Assembly (NCBI GenBank): GCA_029939615.1
Contig: JAOZSP010000062.1
Location: 1 to 8,139, forward strand
Direction of reading: 5' to 3'
Source of the DNA: Candidatus Izemoplasma sp.
GTDB lineage: Bacteria; Bacillota_I; Bacilli_A; Izemoplasmatales; Izemoplasmataceae
DNA length: 8,139 nucleotides
Shown: positions 5,724 to 8,139 of the stretch, in pieces
Position numbering within the stretch: the first letter of the stretch is position 1
Layout of the letters: the number at the start of each line of letters is the position of its first letter
Notes under the pieces: generated by a model
The model's database searches: none
What the model saw: the letters and a program-made list of their open reading frames with translations, nothing else
What the model was told of the DNA's origin: nothing
Made by a program: the position numbers and the translations under genes

Positions 5724-5756
5724 AGTCTATGATAAATTTAATATGGAGTTGACAAC

Positions 5757-8139
5757 ATGAATGACAATTTTAAGAACCTATTAAAACAATTAGATTTACT
5801 TGATAAAACTGATATTTATCATGGAGATTTAATTCAAATTATTGCCGATTCAGCCAACAATAGTTGGCTTTTTGAAGTAGAATTTGATGAACCGATTTCA
5901 ATAAGTGACTTTGAACTGTTCCATAAGAGGATTCAGTTACTACCTCACAAAATTAGTTCGATAAACGAAGCAGAATTAAGTGTGAAATATAAGAAAAATG
6001 ATTATAAAAGACTAACTGACTATTACGATTTTGTTTTAAAGAGGTTAGCAGAATCAAAACCTCGTTTTAATGCTATAGTTGACTTTGATATTGAACAGAA
6101 TAAAAATCGAATTGAAGTAGTGTGTCCAAAAGATGGGACATTTGTTACAAATATGTTATATGAAATTAAAAGTAACCTTCTTAGAATGGGATACGATGTT
6201 TTTTTAGCGACTAGAGTTTGTAAGGAACAACCTCTAATAAAAGATCGTATAGATAAGGAGTCTTCTAATTTTCATAATGAGGCTTTACAACAAGTAGTTT
6301 CAGGTGTAATTGAAAAAAGATTTGTTAATTTTAAGAACAATGTTGTTCGTAAAACAAAAAATACAATTTCTGATATTCCGGTATCAGAAAATGACCTTAT
6401 AGAGTATAAAAGTATGAACGATAATACCATATTTTCATTTGAAGGCGAAATAACAAAAATGGACTACCGAGCTTTAAACGGTGGAACTCATTTATATACT
6501 TTTATTGTAAGTGATGAGGTTGATAGTACATACGTTAAGAAATTTGTAAAAGACTTAGAAGAAAAAAGATATATGGATGAAACAAAAGTAGGAATGTTAG
6601 CTAAAATAAAAGGTAATGCGATTTTAGACAAATTTTCTAATGAAGTAACTATAACAGCAATTATTTTTGAAAGAACTAATTATGTAATTCCTAAGGATAC
6701 GAGAGTAGACTTAGAAAAAGATAAACGAATAGAATTTCATTTGCATTCTAAAATGTCTACATTAGATGGAATTAACTCAATAAGTGATTATGTTGAAACG
6801 GCAAAAAAATGGGGACATTCAGCAATTGCATTAACTGATCATGGGAATGTACAAGCTTTTCCCGAATTATATAAATCAACTAAAGATAAACTTATTAAAC
6901 CAATTTATGGTTGCGAGTTTACTTTTATTGATGAAAAAGATTTGAGAATCGTCCAAAATCCGGTTGATTTGTCATTTGATGACGCTGTTTATACTGTGTT
7001 TGATCTTGAGACAACAGGTTTAAGTGTAAACTACGATAAAATAATTGAAATAAGTGCAATAAAATTAAAAAACAATCAAGTAATTGATCGTTTTAATACA
7101 TTTGTAAACCCTGAAAGACCAATATCTTTACTAACAACTAAATTAACATCTATTAAAAATAGTGATGTTGCTTTAGCTAAGAAAATTGAAGAAGTCATTC
7201 CAAAATTTAAAGAGTTCTTCAAAGGAACAGTTATGGTTGCTCATAATGCTCATTTTGATATGGGATTCATCTACAAAGTCTTAAAAGATAATGATTTATT
7301 TGATAATCATTATCCTACGATAGATACACTGCAAATAGCTAGAAGTTGTTACGGATCTGACTTAAAAAGATTTAATTTAAAAGCCGTTTCAAAATTCTTT
7401 AAAGTTTATTTAGAACAACACCATCGTGCTGAATATGATACATCCGCAACAAGTGAAGTATTTTTACATATGTTACGTGATGCTCGTAATAATGGTGTAA
7501 CTAATATCAAAGATTTTAATATGTTAAGTAATAAAAGTGATGCATACAAATACTCAATAAGTAAACATATCAATATCATTGTTAAAAATGATGTTGGATT
7601 ACGTAATCTATTTAAGATTGTAAGTGATGCTAATACAACTCATTTTTACAGAGAAGCACGGTTATTAAGAAGTGTTTTAGATTCTTCTAGGGAAGGATTG
7701 TTAGTTGGTAGTGGATGTATGAATAGTAGACTATTCGAAATCGCTAAAAACAAAGATTATGAGGAGTTAAAAGCAAATGCAAGTTACTACGATTACCTAG
7801 AAGTCCAACCACTAAGTGATTTTAAACATTTAGAAAACTCTATGGATAATGCGTTAGAAAATATAAAAGACATTATTTTAAGAATAATAAGAGTCGGAAA
7901 AGAACTAAATATTCCTGTTATTGCAACAGGGGATGTTCATCATATAACAAAAGCTGATAAGAAATATCGTGATATCTATATTCAAACACCTGTTGTTGGT
8001 GGTGGATTACATCCTTTAAGTAGATATAGTGAAATACCTTCACAATACTTTAGAACGACTAAAGAAATGCTTGAAGAGTTTAGTTTTTTGGATGAAGATA
8101 TCAAATTTGATATCGTAGTGAAAAACACTCATGTTATTT
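5757..8139 (+). CDS. polC: DNA polymerase III alpha subunit, Gram-positive PolC type (partial, 3' end outside window)
   Basis: Main replicative DNA polymerase with built-in proofreading. 794 codons are present, a little over half of a usual PolC of about 1,400-1,450 residues; the polymerase palm and fingers lie beyond the window. Order seen: N-terminal domain (about 1-220), OB-fold domain (about 225-310, FEGEITKMDYRAL), the first half of the PHP domain starting RIEFHLHSKMSTLDG (H328, H330; DHGN at 361-364), and an inserted DEDDh 3'-5' exonuclease (about 412-575). PHP then resumes, including GSGCMNSRL and TGDVHH (D726, H728). Exonuclease residues are D416 and E418 in FDLETTG, D501 in AHNAHFD, and H556 and D561 in HRAEYD. 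The exonuclease lying inside PHP distinguishes PolC from DnaE. GGAG (5745-5748) lies 8 bp before the ATG. The frame is open to the last base. Confidence 0.97.
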   Translation, partial: MNDNFKNLLKQLDLLDKTDIYHGDLIQIIADSANNSWLFEVEFDEPISISDFELFHKRIQLLPHKISSINEAELSVKYKKNDYKRLTDYYDFVLKRLAESKPRFNAIVDFDIEQNKNRIEVVCPKDGTFVTNMLYEIKSNLLRMGYDVFLATRVCKEQPLIKDRIDKESSNFHNEALQQVVSGVIEKRFVNFKNNVVRKTKNTISDIPVSENDLIEYKSMNDNTIFSFEGEITKMDYRALNGGTHLYTFIVSDEVDSTYVKKFVKDLEEKRYMDETKVGMLAKIKGNAILDKFSNEVTITAIIFERTNYVIPKDTRVDLEKDKRIEFHLHSKMSTLDGINSISDYVETAKKWGHSAIALTDHGNVQAFPELYKSTKDKLIKPIYGCEFTFIDEKDLRIVQNPVDLSFDDAVYTVFDLETTGLSVNYDKIIEISAIKLKNNQVIDRFNTFVNPERPISLLTTKLTSIKNSDVALAKKIEEVIPKFKEFFKGTVMVAHNAHFDMGFIYKVLKDNDLFDNHYPTIDTLQIARSCYGSDLKRFNLKAVSKFFKVYLEQHHRAEYDTSATSEVFLHMLRDARNNGVTNIKDFNMLSNKSDAYKYSISKHINIIVKNDVGLRNLFKIVSDANTTHFYREARLLRSVLDSSREGLLVGSGCMNSRLFEIAKNKDYEELKANASYYDYLEVQPLSDFKHLENSMDNALENIKDIILRIIRVGKELNIPVIATGDVHHITKADKKYRDIYIQTPVVGGGLHPLSRYSEIPSQYFRTTKEMLEEFSFLDEDIKFDIVVKNTHVI

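Noticed and set aside
1..8139. Mobile element, CRISPR, prophage or defence system
   Set aside because: No transposase, integrase, repeat-spacer array or defence domain is seen; all recognised genes are core housekeeping genes.

Overview
The window is an AT-rich stretch of ordinary bacterial core genome. All tryptophans seen in the proteins are encoded by TGG, and genes stop at TAA or TAG, so the standard bacterial code (table 11) fits and Mycoplasma-style TGA=Trp is not supported. A threonine T-box leader, a Gram-positive PolC, an RqcH/NFACT protein and a short RpoZ point to a low-GC Bacillota or an early-branching Mollicutes relative (Acholeplasma/Izemoplasma/Haloplasma type). That placement is inference; no species can be named from the sequence alone.

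Layout. Bases 1-88 are the tail of an upstream gene that resembles the helicase loader DnaI. A strong promoter (95-122) starts a T-box riboswitch (about 129-345), which controls thrS (375-2297). Six bases after a Shine-Dalgarno located in the end of thrS comes a tiny two-helix membrane ORF interrupted by an in-frame TAG (2298-2456). It ends inside a perfect 30-bp palindrome, followed by a second hairpin (2492-2518). Bases 2519-2978 hold no gene I can support. A bidirectional terminator (2979-3018) closes rqcH, which runs leftward (4675-3008). From a shared intergenic region of about 150 bp, gmk (4825-5445) runs rightward and is followed 4 bp later by rpoZ (5450-5659) and a terminator. An extended -10 promoter then starts polC (5757 onward), which runs off the end after 794 codons.

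How the genes work together. The products serve replication (DnaI-like loader, PolC), transcription and nucleotide supply (RpoZ, Gmk), translation (ThrRS) and rescue of stalled ribosomes (RqcH). Two neighbourhoods known from Bacillus are recognisable: dnaI near thrS, and rqcH (yloA) near gmk-rpoZ. Here rqcH is divergent rather than co-directional. I found no mobile element, CRISPR array, phage or defence system, and no convincing previously undescribed system. The items most worth checking are the TAG-interrupted mini-ORF with its palindromes, the unexplained 460-bp gap, and a shared extended -10 element in three promoters.
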